Numbered from the stretch's first letter, positions 37,949 through 52,822 are shown. The stretch: DNA of 64,000 bases from Sphingomonas sp. LY54 (GCF_035594035.1 NZ_CP141588.1:2572501-2636500); one strand, 5' to 3'. Numbers and translations: made by a program. Notes: generated by a model not told the origin, from the letters alone.

Positions 37949-38452
37949 TCAATTTTGCGACGGGAAGATGCCCTGGAGCGCGATGCACCAGGACAAAGTC
38001 AGGAAGGGCTGCATGTTGAGATGCGCCTGGGAGCCGCCCGTATTGGCGATGATCGCCGGGTTCATGGCGACCAGCCCCGCATTGGGCGGGCGGTAGACAT
38101 TGCCGACTTCGCGGGCGAGGACGTTGTTGGTCGGCGTGCTGGAGTTGCCGTCGGTCTTCGAGGCGTTGAGGAAGTGGGTGTGGGCCGGCATTTCCGACTG
38201 CGTCAGCGTGTGCGCCTGCTCGCCGCCTCTTTCCCCGAGTATGTGGCCCTGGCCGACGTGGATCGGGGTCCGCGCGCGCAGATCGGGGAGCGCGAAATTC
38301 ACCCGCCCGTCGCCGCCATAGGTCGTGCCGAGCAAGGAGAAGAGCGGCTGGTTCTGGTTGATCGGCAGCAGCTGGCCGTTGCACAATGCCCAGCCCTTCG
38401 GCGCGAAGTCGAAGGAAAAGAGCCGTAGCTCCGACAGGAAGGGTTCAGCCAT
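37949..38452 (-). CDS. Phage-collar-like (MdpB-type) protein, copy 3 (first in the transcript)
   Basis: A 167-residue paralogue with FSFDFAPKGWALCNGQLLPI, LLGTTYGGDGRVNFALPD, a middle loop with PAHTHFLN, and PFLTLSWCIALQGIFP. Start ATG at 38452; AAAGGAG lies eight bases upstream. It is the promoter-proximal gene of the triplet. The divergent gap to the nucleotidyltransferase (190 bp) is AT-rich and must hold promoters for both directions. Confidence 0.9.
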   Translation of the reverse strand: MAEPFLSELRLFSFDFAPKGWALCNGQLLPINQNQPLFSLLGTTYGGDGRVNFALPDLRARTPIHVGQGHILGERGGEQAHTLTQSEMPAHTHFLNASKTDGNSSTPTNNVLAREVGNVYRPPNAGLVAMNPAIIANTGGSQAHLNMQPFLTLSWCIALQGIFPSQN

Positions 38453-38506
38453 GCCGGAAGCTCCTTTCGAAGATGCGCGCAGCTCCGTGCAGATCAACGT
38501 AAGTCG

Positions 38507-38534
38507 TTGAAAACCCTACACAAGAGGCTATCAC
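38507..38534 (+). promoter_or_regulatory. Possible promoter for the nucleotidyltransferase gene
   Basis: TTGAAA (38507-38512), 16 bases, then TATCAC (38529-38534) resembles a housekeeping promoter facing the nucleotidyltransferase, about 110 bp ahead of its start. Predicted by eye only. Confidence 0.3.
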
Positions 38535-38643
38535 GCAATGATATAGACGATTGACTACAACCATGGTTCATTCCCCCACTCATCACTGTCGTGATGCCCC
38601 CGGGGTCGAGTCCTGAGAAACGACTGAATTACATATTCACACT

Positions 38644-39876
38644 ATGTTGACTAGCGCTTTTGCTCGACCGGCGAGACCATTGTCTGTTAGCCCTCGGTCT
38701 TCGGGCGGACGGCGACTGGAACGAAACTTGGCCTTTACTGCGGAATTCAGACTGGCTGCCGCCTGTTGTCGCTGGCCTATGACCGAACCGGCCAAGGCGG
38801 CCGTGCGGGAAGCGGCCGCCGGCGTCGACTGGGACCGCTTCCTCGCCGTGCTCGCGCGCCACCGGATCGAGGGGCTCGCCCATCATGCGCTGACCGCCGC
38901 CGAGGTCGCCGCGCCGCCGGCCCAGGCCGCGGCGCTGGCGCGGAGCGCGGCGGACATCCTGCGCAAGAACCTCGAATTCGCGGCCGAGGCGGTGCGGATC
39001 GATCGCGCCTTCGCGGCGCTGCCGCACCTGTTCGTCAAGGGCTCGACGCTGGCGATGCTGGCTTACGGCACGCTGGCCCTGAAAGGCGCGTGGGACATCG
39101 ACATATTGGTCTCGCCCGAGACGATCGCCGAGGCCGGCGCGATCCTGGCGGACATGGGCTATATCTGCGTCCTGCCGGCCGAGCCCGAGCAGACGGAGGC
39201 GTGGCTGCGCTACGTCCACGAGACGGTGTGGGCGCATCCGACGCGGGGCTATGCCGTCGAACTGCATTCCCGGCTGAACGACAACCCGGAGATGATGCCC
39301 GGCGTCGGGCTAGGCTCGCCGCGGCAGCGCGTGCAGGTGGGAGGCGGGGCCAGTCTGGAGACGCTCGCCCAGCCCGTATTGTTCGTATATTTGTGCGCGC
39401 ATGCTGCACGCCACGCTTTCTCCCGCTTGAAATGGCTAGCGGACATTGCCGCGTTCACCAGCGTGGACGGTGTCTCCGCGGACGATCTTCATTCCGCCGC
39501 CGAACAACGTGGCGCGCGGCGCTGCTCGGGAACGGCGCTGCTGTTGGCGGACCAGGTGATCGGGACGCCGGTCGATGCCAGGCTGCTCGCCCGCCTCCGG
39601 GAGGATCCGGTCGTGCGCGGCCTGGCATGGACGGCGCGCTGGGTGATGGACGGCGGGCGTGACGGCACGGCGAGTTGCGACGGAGCTGGCGGGAGGATGC
39701 TTGCGCGCAAGGCGTCCTATATCTTTCTGGCCAGCGGCTGGCGCTATTGGGCGCGCGAGCTGCTCGACCGGGCTGTGTTCCCTTACACGCCCGCTTATCT
39801 GAAGGTGCCGGCATGGCTTCGCCCCGGCTACACTTTGCTGCGGATGCCGTGGTGGCTGTTCAGTCGCCGAACGTAG
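38644..39876 (+). CDS. Nucleotidyltransferase-family protein (PF14907-like)
   Basis: A 410-residue protein of the family often found beside lasso-peptide-type gene sets. The first domain begins FRLAAACCRWPMTEPAKAA; the nucleotidyltransferase signature is LFVKGSTLAMLAYGTLALK followed by the metal-binding Asp pair in WDIDILVSPE (about residues 120-152). The C-terminal half is helical with aromatic residues (YWARELLDRAV, LKVPAWLRPGY). It probably transfers a nucleotide or related group; the substrate could be the peptide matured by the neighbouring enzymes. Its 3' end overlaps the B2-like gene on the opposite strand by 17 bp. Start at ATG 38644 is uncertain; no clear Shine-Dalgarno. Confidence 0.8.
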   Translation: MLTSAFARPARPLSVSPRSSGGRRLERNLAFTAEFRLAAACCRWPMTEPAKAAVREAAAGVDWDRFLAVLARHRIEGLAHHALTAAEVAAPPAQAAALARSAADILRKNLEFAAEAVRIDRAFAALPHLFVKGSTLAMLAYGTLALKGAWDIDILVSPETIAEAGAILADMGYICVLPAEPEQTEAWLRYVHETVWAHPTRGYAVELHSRLNDNPEMMPGVGLGSPRQRVQVGGGASLETLAQPVLFVYLCAHAARHAFSRLKWLADIAAFTSVDGVSADDLHSAAEQRGARRCSGTALLLADQVIGTPVDARLLARLREDPVVRGLAWTARWVMDGGRDGTASCDGAGGRMLARKASYIFLASGWRYWARELLDRAVFPYTPAYLKVPAWLRPGYTLLRMPWWLFSRRT

Positions 39877-40285
39877 CGAGCAGAGCGTAATCGGCGGCAT
39901 TGTCGCAGCCCGCGATGTCGATGTCGCCGGACCGCACCCAGACATGCGCCGCCAGCCGAGCCTCCGGATCGGTCCGCGCTCCGTAGTGAAGCCGCGAGGC
40001 ACGCCCCCGCCGGCGCAGCATCCAATGCGCCGCCAGCCCCTGCTGGAAGCATACTGCGCGCCATGGAGCGCGGCGGGTGGCAGCAGTGATGGCCCATCGC
40101 AGCCGTCTCGCCTCGTCCGGTTCCGCTGGCGCGCGCACCCCGCTTCCGCGTCCGGCCAGAGAGGCGACCCTTCGGAACGGCAGCAGCCGGATCGCCAGCG
40201 AGGCCGCGCCAAGGAACAGCACGGCCTCTGTCACCAGCGCGCGCTCCGCCCAGCCAAGCCGGAGGAAGGTCCGCGCGGCGCCCAT
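39860..40285 (-). CDS. Lasso-peptide B2-like leader protease (transglutaminase fold)
   Basis: A 141-residue protein of the lasso B2 family, which cuts the leader peptide in lasso biosynthesis. The N-terminal hydrophobic helix (TEAVLFLGAASLAIRLLP) is usual. The catalytic Cys lies in APWRAVCFQQGLAAHWML (residue 79), and the His in LAAHVWVRSGDIDIAG (residue 114), with an Asp close after it. ATG at 40285 overlaps the stop of the asparagine-synthetase-like gene (ATGA), so the two are translationally coupled. Confidence 0.88.
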   Translation of the reverse strand: MGAARTFLRLGWAERALVTEAVLFLGAASLAIRLLPFRRVASLAGRGSGVRAPAEPDEARRLRWAITAATRRAPWRAVCFQQGLAAHWMLRRRGRASRLHYGARTDPEARLAAHVWVRSGDIDIAGCDNAADYALLATFGD

Positions 40286-42162
40286 CAGTTCGCCCCGCGC
40301 GCCTTGCGCAGAAAGTGGCCGGCCGAGACGCCCCGGAGAAGCGCCAAGCGATAATGGCGGATCACCGCCTCCCGATGCCAGCCGCCGGCCGGCCAATCCG
40401 CAAGCCGCTGCTCGAGCGTGTCGAGATCGATCATGGCGGCCGCCGGCCCGCATCCGGCGATACGCCGCAGTTCGCCCGCAAGCTCCTGCCGAGCCCCGCT
40501 GAGGCCGACATGCCAGTCGGCCCCCTGATAGCCCTTGCGCCGTTCCTCGATCACCGCGGCAGGCAGCCGGTCCGCGAAGGCGCGCTTGGCGAGCGAGCGG
40601 GGGAGACCGTCCAGGCAATATTGTTCCTCGGGAACGGAGAGGCAGAATTCCACGAGGCGGCGGTCTGCCGTCGGGTCGCGGGTGTCGATGCCCCATCCGG
40701 CCAGTGTGCCCTTGTTGTAGACGCCGAGATCGACCCGGCCGAGCACCCAGAGGCGCATGTCGAAGCTGTCCCCCCACGGCCGATAGCTCGTGTCCAGGCC
40801 GCGTTGTTCCGCCCGGGCGTGGATGCCGAACTGCGCGATGGCGCCGGTCTTGAGCGCGGTGACCTCCGACAGGCCGTTCGGCCGCAGCCGGCTCCAGAGA
40901 GCTGCCGGCAAAAAGGGCCCAAGGGTAGCCGCCGCAATGCTACTCCAGCGCACGCCGTGGCGCTTCATCGCGCGGGCGGTGGCGGCCAGCCTCACCAACC
41001 GGCCGGCCCGGAGCAGGCCGGGCAGGATCTGCATGCCGGCGTGGCTGAAGGTCATGTTGCCCGTCTGGCCGGTCAGCAGGACCGTCAGGCCCCGCCGCGT
41101 GGCCTCGTCGTTGATCGCATGGGACCAGACGCCGTTGCACAGATTGAGAAAAGGGCGTTCGTACAGGAAGAAATTCCGGTCGAGGCCGTCGAGCGGCGAT
41201 GCGCGCCCCGGGGCGAGACACATATGTTCGATATTCGGGTGGAGCGCGGCGGTTGCGGCAGCCAGCGGACCTTCGTCCCCGATGCGGCCCGAGGGTGGCG
41301 TCCAATCTCCCTCCGGCACGGCTGTGAAGGCGACGACCCGGCTGCCCAGCCGCGCCGCGGTCGCGGCAACGGTCGAGCTGTCGAGACCGGCGCTGAGGTG
41401 CGAGGCGACGGCGCCGCCGCTTCCGCGCAGGCGGCTGCGCACCGCCGTGTCGAAGTGCGCGCGGAGCGCGTCCTCATAAGCCTCGCTGCCGGCGAGCCGG
41501 ACCGGTGTTCGCGACGGATTCCAGTAGCGCCGGCTCGCGATACCCGACTGGGAGACCGTGACCAGATGGCCGGGGAGAACCCGCTCGATCCCCTGGAAGA
41601 ACGTCCCGGTCCCGGTTTCCGGCATCAGCGCGAGGAAATCGGCCACCGCCAGGTCGCTCGCCTCGTGCGGCACTTCGGGCAAGGCATGGATGCCCTTGGC
41701 CATCGATGCGAAGGCGAAGAACCCGTCCCCGGAATGATAGTGAAGCGGCCGCTGGCCGAGGAAATCGCGGGCCAGCAGCAGCCGGTCGCCGTCCCAATAA
41801 GCGAAGGCGAAGTCCCCGATCACGTGGTCGAGCGCCACCTCGCCCCAGCGCTCTAGCGCCTGCATCAGCACGGCCGCGTCCGAATGGGTCGGGCCGCATC
41901 CGAGTTGGTCGACTAGCTCGTCGCGATTGTCGATGCGGACGTCGGCGACGAGGATGCGCCGTCCATCCTCGCTTCTCACCGGGCCGCGGTCGTGCACGTC
42001 CTCCGGCAGCAACCGGAACAGGTTGCGCCCGAGCGAGAGCGGACCGTCGTTCGCCTGGGCGCTATGGTGGGGGCCGTAAATCTGCTGGGCCTTCAGCATG
42101 CGCGCACAGCGGTCGGCGGTGCCGCCGCCGCTGAAATCCCACAGACCAGCCAGCGCGGTCAC
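40285..42162 (-). CDS. Asparagine-synthetase-like protein (lasso cyclase type), Cys2 absent
   Basis: A 625-residue protein with the glutamine-amidotransferase domain fold (FGRNL-type strands, DNRDEL, GDFAFAYWDGDRLLLARD) and an ATP-pyrophosphatase domain with the PP-loop SHLSAGLDSSTVA near residue 257. The second residue is Thr, not the Cys needed for glutamine hydrolysis, so it cannot be an ordinary glutamine-dependent asparagine synthetase. This loss is typical of lasso-peptide macrolactam synthetases (C proteins), which adenylate an acidic side chain. It lies between PqqD-like B1 and B2-like genes, in lasso order B1-C-B2. The precursor is not encoded beside it. Confidence 0.88.
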   Translation of the reverse strand: MTALAGLWDFSGGGTADRCARMLKAQQIYGPHHSAQANDGPLSLGRNLFRLLPEDVHDRGPVRSEDGRRILVADVRIDNRDELVDQLGCGPTHSDAAVLMQALERWGEVALDHVIGDFAFAYWDGDRLLLARDFLGQRPLHYHSGDGFFAFASMAKGIHALPEVPHEASDLAVADFLALMPETGTGTFFQGIERVLPGHLVTVSQSGIASRRYWNPSRTPVRLAGSEAYEDALRAHFDTAVRSRLRGSGGAVASHLSAGLDSSTVAATAARLGSRVVAFTAVPEGDWTPPSGRIGDEGPLAAATAALHPNIEHMCLAPGRASPLDGLDRNFFLYERPFLNLCNGVWSHAINDEATRRGLTVLLTGQTGNMTFSHAGMQILPGLLRAGRLVRLAATARAMKRHGVRWSSIAAATLGPFLPAALWSRLRPNGLSEVTALKTGAIAQFGIHARAEQRGLDTSYRPWGDSFDMRLWVLGRVDLGVYNKGTLAGWGIDTRDPTADRRLVEFCLSVPEEQYCLDGLPRSLAKRAFADRLPAAVIEERRKGYQGADWHVGLSGARQELAGELRRIAGCGPAAAMIDLDTLEQRLADWPAGGWHREAVIRHYRLALLRGVSAGHFLRKARGAN

Positions 42163-42165
42163 GGC

Positions 42166-42462
42166 TCAGCCGGCCTTTCCATCGGGCGCGGGCTCGATCC
42201 GCACGAGCTCTTCGCGCTCGAGGTCGGTGAGCAGGGCCCGCACCTGCTGTTCGCATTCGTCCGGCTCGACCTCGAACTCCGCGACGAGCGCTGCGCAGAT
42301 CTGGCTGATCGTGCGCGGCTGCTCGATCAGGCCCCAAACGCGAGTCGCCGTCTTGTTAAAGCCGAAGCAATTTCCCTTGTCGACATGCAGGCCGACAAGC
42401 TCTCCGTCCACTTCGGCTTCGATAAGTCCGGGTAACCGAGAGACGACAGCGTCCGTAGTCAT
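42166..42462 (-). CDS. PqqD-like RiPP recognition protein (lasso B1 type)
   Basis: A 98-residue PqqD-family protein. These domains bind the leader of ribosomal peptides and present it to the processing enzymes. The pattern is clear: a beta-rich first half (ELVGLHVDKGNCFGFNKTATRVW) and a helical wing (ISQICAALVAEFEV, CEQQVRALLTDLEREELVRI). It starts with ATG at 42462 and ends 3 bp before the asparagine-synthetase-like gene. A 27-codon ORF (42459-42542, ATGA overlap) precedes it; I treat that as an unlikely precursor. Confidence 0.88.
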   Translation of the reverse strand: MTTDAVVSRLPGLIEAEVDGELVGLHVDKGNCFGFNKTATRVWGLIEQPRTISQICAALVAEFEVEPDECEQQVRALLTDLEREELVRIEPAPDGKAG

Positions 42463-42624
42463 GCATCACCCCCACGTTTCAGCATGAGTCCCCCGCTGGA
42501 GAACTCGCGACCGCAAGATACCCGGAATCGCGGGGTGCGCATCTTATTTCGTCACATCTAGCGGTAACCTATCGCCCTTCTATCCAGCGACTTTCCACCT
42601 CTTGGTGGCCGACCGTATGCGGAT

Positions 42625-42942
42625 TCAATCCTCCGGCGCGATTCTTACGCGCAGGCCGTCGAGTTCGGGCAGCACCTGCAGCTGGCACGAGAGACGCGAG
42701 CGCTCGGTCTTCTGGTCGGAGCTATCGAGTAAATCGTCCTCGTCCTCGCTCTTCGGGCGCAGCCGGTCGTCAAAGCCGGGCTCGACATAGACGTGGCAGG
42801 TCGCACACGAGCAGCAGCCGCCGCACAAAGCGAGCAGCTCGTCGAAGCCGTGCTCGCGGATCACTTCCATCACCGAGAGGCCGGCTTCGCCCTCGATCTC
42901 GGTTTCGGTGCCGTCGCGCGTCGTAACGATGATCTTGACCAT
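42625..42942 (-). CDS. Adrenodoxin-type [2Fe-2S] ferredoxin
   Basis: A 105-residue ferredoxin. The four cluster ligands follow the C-x5-C-x2-C...C pattern: [17 protein letters not shown] and, about 37 residues later, LSCQLQV. This vertebrate-adrenodoxin/putidaredoxin type usually serves P450s or Fe-S assembly. It is followed at 11 bp by fghA upstream in the transcript, so the two probably share a message. It may reduce the P450 at 22288, but that is conjecture. The start ATG is at 42942. Confidence 0.92.
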   Translation of the reverse strand: MVKIIVTTRDGTETEIEGEAGLSVMEVIREHGFDELLALCGGCCSCATCHVYVEPGFDDRLRPKSEDEDDLLDSSDQKTERSRLSCQLQVLPELDGLRVRIAPED

Positions 42943-42952
42943 GGATTGTCCT

Positions 42953-43795
42953 TCAGGCGCTGAGCCGGGCGGCGTGCCAGCGCAAGTGATCCTCCAGGAA
43001 GCTGGAGATGAAATAATAGCTGTGGTCGTAGCCGGGCTGCATCCGCAAGGTCAGCGGAATGCCGGCCCTGTCGCAGGCCTCGGCGAGTAGTTCCGGGCGC
43101 AATTGCTCGGCCAGGAACGAGTCGGCATCGCCCTGGTCGACCAGGATTTCCGGCAGCCGCGCGCCATCCTCGATAAGGGCGGTCGCGTCATAGCGGCGCC
43201 ACGCGGCGCGGTCGTCGCCGAGATAGCCGCTGAGCGCCTTTTCGCCCCACGGCACGCGTGACGGCGCGACGATCGGCGCGAAGGCCGAGACGCTGCGGAA
43301 TCGATCGGGATTCTGGAGCGCGATCGTGAGCGCGCCATGGCCGCCCATCGAATGGCCGGTGATCGCCTGGCGCGCCATGTCGGCCGGGAAATGGGCCGCG
43401 ATCAGCGCGGGAAGCTCGTCGGCGACATAGCTGTACATGCGATAATGATCGGCGAAGGGCTCCCGCGTCGCGTCGACATAGAAGCCGGCGCCCTTGCCGA
43501 AATCATAGGCCTCGTCGTCGGGCACCTTCTCGCCGCGGGGCGATGTGTCGGGGGCGACGAAGATCAGGCCAAGCTCGGCGCAGGCGCGGCGATACTCGCC
43601 TTTCTCGGTGACGTTGGCGTGGGTGCAGGTGAGGCCGGACAGATACCAGACCACCGGCAGCTTGGCGCCCGAGCCGGCCTGCGGCGGGAGGAAGACGCTG
43701 AACGTCATTTCGGTGCCCGTCTCGCGGCTCACATGGCTGTAGACGCCCTGCGTCCCGCCATGGCTTTTGACGGTGGAAAGGGTCTGGACGGTCAT
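42953..43795 (-). CDS. fghA: S-formylglutathione hydrolase
   Basis: Last step of glutathione-dependent formaldehyde detoxification: S-formylglutathione to formate and glutathione. A 279-residue alpha/beta hydrolase of the esterase D family: the nucleophile Ser in [11 protein letters not shown] (about residue 148), the Asp in DQGDADSFL (about 225) and His in [12 protein letters not shown] (about 258). The start is ATG at 43795 (MTVQTLS); the frame is open upstream but non-family. It is followed by the ferredoxin. No formaldehyde dehydrogenase is in the window. Confidence 0.93.
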   Translation of the reverse strand: MTVQTLSTVKSHGGTQGVYSHVSRETGTEMTFSVFLPPQAGSGAKLPVVWYLSGLTCTHANVTEKGEYRRACAELGLIFVAPDTSPRGEKVPDDEAYDFGKGAGFYVDATREPFADHYRMYSYVADELPALIAAHFPADMARQAITGHSMGGHGALTIALQNPDRFRSVSAFAPIVAPSRVPWGEKALSGYLGDDRAAWRRYDATALIEDGARLPEILVDQGDADSFLAEQLRPELLAEACDRAGIPLTLRMQPGYDHSYYFISSFLEDHLRWHAARLSA

Positions 43796-43872
43796 AGCGA
43801 ACTCCCAAGCGCGCCGGCGGCTTCCGGCGTGGGTCAGGTCGAACGCGCGGCGCCTGGTGTCAAGCGCCACGT

Positions 43873-45957
43873 CTATTCGGCGGCGTCGCTCTGCGTCAGC
43901 GGATGAACCGAGCGGATCGCGCGACGCAGCTGGTCGGGCGTGAACGGCTTGTTGAGCACGGGCACGTCGATCGGCCGGCTCGATATCTGCTGGGCGTCGG
44001 CATAGCCGGTGATGATGATCCCGGGCATGCCCGGCCGAACCTCGCGCGCCTTCCTCAGCACGTCCGCGCCCGATACGTTGGGCATGGCATAGTCGCTGAT
44101 GATCAGGTCGTAGGCGCTGGGCTTGCTGTGCAGCAGTGCGAGCACGGCCGGGCCGTCGGACGCTTCGGTGACTTCGTGGCCGAGGTCCGAGAGCAAGGCC
44201 GCGGTGGTGGTGCGGACGCCGTCATGATCGTCGACCAGGAGGATGCGCAGCGGCTGCTGGTCACCTTCCTCGTCGATCGGGGTTACCACCTCCTGCAGCT
44301 TTTCGGTTTCCGGAGCGCGCGGCAGCCAGATCTCGACCGTGGTCCCGGTGCCGACGGTGCTGCGGATTCCGACCGCGCCGCCGGATTGCTTGGCAAACCC
44401 ATAGACCATCGACAGGCCAAGGCCGGTGCCCTTGCCCACTTCCTTGGTGGTGAAGAAGGGCTCCATCACCTGCTCGATGATCTCGGGCGGGATGCCCTCG
44501 CCGGAATCACTGACCGCGACGACGACGTATTCGCCCGGCCGCAGGCCGAATTCGGCGCCCGGGCCGACGCTGCGATTCTCGCCGGAAACCGCGATGTGGC
44601 CGCCTTCGGGCATGGCATCGCGGGCGTTGATGATCAGGTTCATCAAAGCGAGCTCGAGCTGGGTCTCGTCGGCATAGGCGCACCAGAGGTCGGGGCCGGT
44701 CCGCCATTCGAGCTGCACCAGCCCGCCGAGCGTGTGGGCGAGCAGCTCGTTGACCGTGCCGGACAGCCCGGAAATGTCGATCCGCTCGGGGTGGAGCTTC
44801 TGCCGGCGCGCGAAGGCGAGCAGGCGGCGCACCAGCTCCGATCCCTGCTCGGCGGCGTGGCGCGTCATGGCGAGGATCTTCTTATGCTCTTCCTCGAGCG
44901 GGAGCCGCCGCTCGATCAGGCCGAGGCCGCCCAGCACCGCGGCCAGCAGATTGTTGAAATCGTGCGCGATGCCGCCGGTAAGCTTGCCGATCGCGTCCAT
45001 CTTGCGCGCCTGGACGAGCTGGCTCTCCAGGGCCTTGCGGTCCGTGACGTCGAGCAAGGTGCCGGCGAATTCGCGCGGCCGCCCTTCATGGTCGCGCAGC
45101 AGCACGGCCTGGTCGAGGAAATGCTTGTAGGTCCCGTCGGCGCACTGCCAGCGATATTCGATCGCTAGCGCGCCGGACTCGTTGCGCCGGATCAAGGCTT
45201 CGGTGACGCGGTCGCGATCCTCGGGGTGGAGCCGATCGGCCCAGATGTTCGGATTGGCGCGGACATCCTCCATGTCGTAGCCGGTCAGCGCGTTGAAATC
45301 GCCGCTGACGAACTGCGGCACGCGCTCCTTCACGATGAGCGGCTCGAGATAGAGCACGATCGGCAGCGAATCGATGATCGCGGCCTGGCGCTGCTCGGCG
45401 ATGCGCAGCTCCTTCTCGGCCCGCAACAGTTCGCTGTTGGCGCGCAAATTCGCGTCGAGCAGAGACTGTTCCTGCTTCGCCTTGCGCTGGATCTCGCGCG
45501 TCATCAGGAACAGGTCGACGAACACCGCGACCTTCGACTGGAGCACGACCGGCTCGACCGGCTTGAACACATAGTCGACGGCGCCCATCGAATAGCCCCG
45601 GATCAGGTGCTCGGTCTCCTTGTTGACCGCCGAGAGGAACACGATCGGGATGCGCTTGGTCTGCTCGCGCGAACGGATGATCTGCGCGGTCTCGTAGCCG
45701 TCCATGCCGGGCATGTAGACATCGAGCAGGATCACGGCGAACTCGCCCTTGAGCAAATGCCGCAGCGCCTCTTCGCCGGACGAGGCGACGACGACATCCG
45801 CCACCTCCTCGAGCACCGTGCTGATCGCGAGCAGGTTGCGCTCGTCGTCGTCGACGACAAGCACGCGCGCGCGCTCCGCCCGCTTCTTGCGTGCCTGCAG
45901 GTCGGTCACTGCGGCGGCTTTGGTCGGGGTCTTGGTCACCGCTTTTTGAACGCTCAC
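43873..45957 (-). CDS. Hybrid histidine kinase (REC-PAS-HisKA-HATPase-REC), 694 aa
   Basis: Cytoplasmic sensor kinase. Order by position: receiver domain (about 30-147, phosphoacceptor Asp in [12 protein letters not shown]), coiled coil, PAS domain (about 190-300), HisKA with the phospho-His in [13 protein letters not shown] (about 331), HATPase with N, G1 and G2 boxes ([30 protein letters not shown]), and a second receiver (about 573-690, Asp in [13 protein letters not shown]). No transmembrane segment. The GTG start at 45957 follows the giant kinase stop by 3 bp, so the two kinases are co-expressed. The N-terminal receiver may take phosphate from, or be allosterically controlled by, its giant neighbour. 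Confidence 0.93.
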   Translation of the reverse strand: MSVQKAVTKTPTKAAAVTDLQARKKRAERARVLVVDDDERNLLAISTVLEEVADVVVASSGEEALRHLLKGEFAVILLDVYMPGMDGYETAQIIRSREQTKRIPIVFLSAVNKETEHLIRGYSMGAVDYVFKPVEPVVLQSKVAVFVDLFLMTREIQRKAKQEQSLLDANLRANSELLRAEKELRIAEQRQAAIIDSLPIVLYLEPLIVKERVPQFVSGDFNALTGYDMEDVRANPNIWADRLHPEDRDRVTEALIRRNESGALAIEYRWQCADGTYKHFLDQAVLLRDHEGRPREFAGTLLDVTDRKALESQLVQARKMDAIGKLTGGIAHDFNNLLAAVLGGLGLIERRLPLEEEHKKILAMTRHAAEQGSELVRRLLAFARRQKLHPERIDISGLSGTVNELLAHTLGGLVQLEWRTGPDLWCAYADETQLELALMNLIINARDAMPEGGHIAVSGENRSVGPGAEFGLRPGEYVVVAVSDSGEGIPPEIIEQVMEPFFTTKEVGKGTGLGLSMVYGFAKQSGGAVGIRSTVGTGTTVEIWLPRAPETEKLQEVVTPIDEEGDQQPLRILLVDDHDGVRTTTAALLSDLGHEVTEASDGPAVLALLHSKPSAYDLIISDYAMPNVSGADVLRKAREVRPGMPGIIITGYADAQQISSRPIDVPVLNKPFTPDQLRRAIRSVHPLTQSDAAE

Positions 45958-45960
45958 TCG

Positions 45961-51684
<5,724 letters not shown>

Positions 51685-51908
51685 TATTGGCTCCTGGACA
51701 CTCTCCCCCGCCCGGTTGCAGCCTCCGGCCCCCCGGCCGGTTTGCGCGCACCATAGCAGAACGTTCGGCGCGCGCTCCTGAAATTTTAGTGCGCTTCGCC
51801 GGGTTAACCGAGGGTTGCCATGTGCGGCATGGAGGTTAGAAGTGGCGTCGGGGGCGGGGCCGAAACTGACTGCGTCTAGGGGGCGCCAGCAAGGATCGAC
51901 CAAGTATA

Positions 51909-52280
51909 ATGTTATCCAGGCAGGAGGTCTCCAGCTTCATCCGTACGACTTTCCGTTCGGTTTGGACGCTGGAATTGCTCCTTTTTCTCAAGACTGAGTC
52001 CGAACGTAGCTGGTCGCGCGCCGAGCTGGTGGCCGCGCTGCGCGGCAGCGATCTCATCGTTAGCCAGGGCGTCGATGCGCTGATGGCCGCTGGTCTTGTC
52101 GTGACCGACGCGGACGGCAACGCGCGCTACACTCCGGCTACGGCGGACCTCGCGAAGCTCGTCGACCAGTCCGAGGCGGCCTATTCCAAGAGCCCCGATG
52201 CCGTGCGGCGTCTCATAATTTCTTCGGCCAATGGTGGTATTACGGCTTTCGCCGACGCCTTCAGGCTGAGAAAGGACTGA
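51909..52280 (+). CDS. Small winged-helix-like protein of unknown function
   Basis: A 123-residue protein with the helix-strand order of a wHTH: RTTFRSVWTLELLLFLKTES, WSRAELVAALRGSDLIV, VDALMAAGLVVTDADGNARYTP. There is no DNA-binding signature I can name. It is divergent from the giant kinase and precedes two small membrane protein genes by 1 bp, so it may be a regulator in the same unit. ATG at 51909; an AAGGA lies 14 bases upstream, rather far. Confidence 0.7.
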   Translation: MLSRQEVSSFIRTTFRSVWTLELLLFLKTESERSWSRAELVAALRGSDLIVSQGVDALMAAGLVVTDADGNARYTPATADLAKLVDQSEAAYSKSPDAVRRLIISSANGGITAFADAFRLRKD

Positions 52281-52281
52281 A

Positions 52282-52557
52282 GTGCACGAATTTTTCCCAA
52301 CCGTGGTCTACAGCTTGTGCTTCCTGACAAGCGCCGCCTGTGCGGGCCTGCTCGTGCGCAGCTACAGCCGCACGTCGGCGCGCTTCCTGCTGTGGAGCGC
52401 GCTGTGCTTCGTCCTTCTCGCCGCCAACAACCTGCTGGTGATCGTCGACATGCTGCTGATCGCGCAGGTCGATTTCCGGATCTACCGCCTGCTGCTGTCG
52501 GTCGCCGCCGTCGGCGTGCTGCTGTTCGGCTTCATCTGGGATCTGGAGGAGGAGTGA
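52282..52557 (+). CDS. DUF5985-like membrane protein, first of a pair
   Basis: A 91-residue protein with three predicted membrane helices (about residues 6-26, 33-58 and 68-86). The motif YSRTSARFLLWSALCFVLLAANN between helices one and two is characteristic of the DUF5985 family. GTG start at 52282, one base after the stop of the wHTH-like gene. Ends one base before the next gene. Function not known; the family is seen in proteobacteria in pairs. Confidence 0.75.
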   Translation: MHEFFPTVVYSLCFLTSAACAGLLVRSYSRTSARFLLWSALCFVLLAANNLLVIVDMLLIAQVDFRIYRLLLSVAAVGVLLFGFIWDLEEE

Positions 52558-52558
52558 A

Positions 52559-52822
52559 ATGACCGAGCTCTTCTCCTTCCTCGGCGGCGTCGTGACGATG
52601 GGCCTGATCGTCGCCGGCCTGTTCTTCCTGCGATTCTGGAAGCGGACGCATGACGGGCTTTTCCTCGCCTTCGCGGTCGCTTTCTGGCTGCTGGGCCTCA
52701 ACCAGGCGCTGCTGACGCTGACCAACATTCCGGTCGAGGAACGCAGCCCGCTCTATCTGCTCCGGCTCGCGGCATTCGCCATCATCCTGGTATCGATTTG
52801 GGTGAAGAACCGGCGTGCATAA
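52559..52822 (+). CDS. DUF5985-like membrane protein, second of a pair
   Basis: An 87-residue protein with three predicted membrane helices; FLRFWKRTHDGLFLAFAVAFWLLGLNQ parallels the helix-1/2 region of its neighbour (here shown in two parts: FLRFWKRTHDG, then FAVAFWLLGLNQ). ATG at 52559 after GAGGAGTGAA. Likely forms a complex with the preceding 91-residue protein. Confidence 0.75.
   Translation: MTELFSFLGGVVTMGLIVAGLFFLRFWKRTHDGLFLAFAVAFWLLGLNQALLTLTNIPVEERSPLYLLRLAAFAIILVSIWVKNRRA

Noticed and set aside
36892..38452. Prophage indicated by collar-type proteins
   Set aside because: No capsid, portal, large terminase, tail tube or integrase genes are nearby, and MdpB-type collar proteins are widespread on bacterial chromosomes.
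40285..42162. Genuine asparagine synthetase (asnB)
   Set aside because: Residue 2 is Thr, not the Cys needed for glutamine hydrolysis, and the gene is coupled to PqqD-like and B2-like genes.
42459..42542. 27-codon ORF as the lasso precursor
   Set aside because: It overlaps the PqqD start in ATGA fashion but is Arg-rich, lacks the Tyr/Trp-x-x-Pro-x-Leu leader pattern and has no ribosome site; kept only as a remote alternative.
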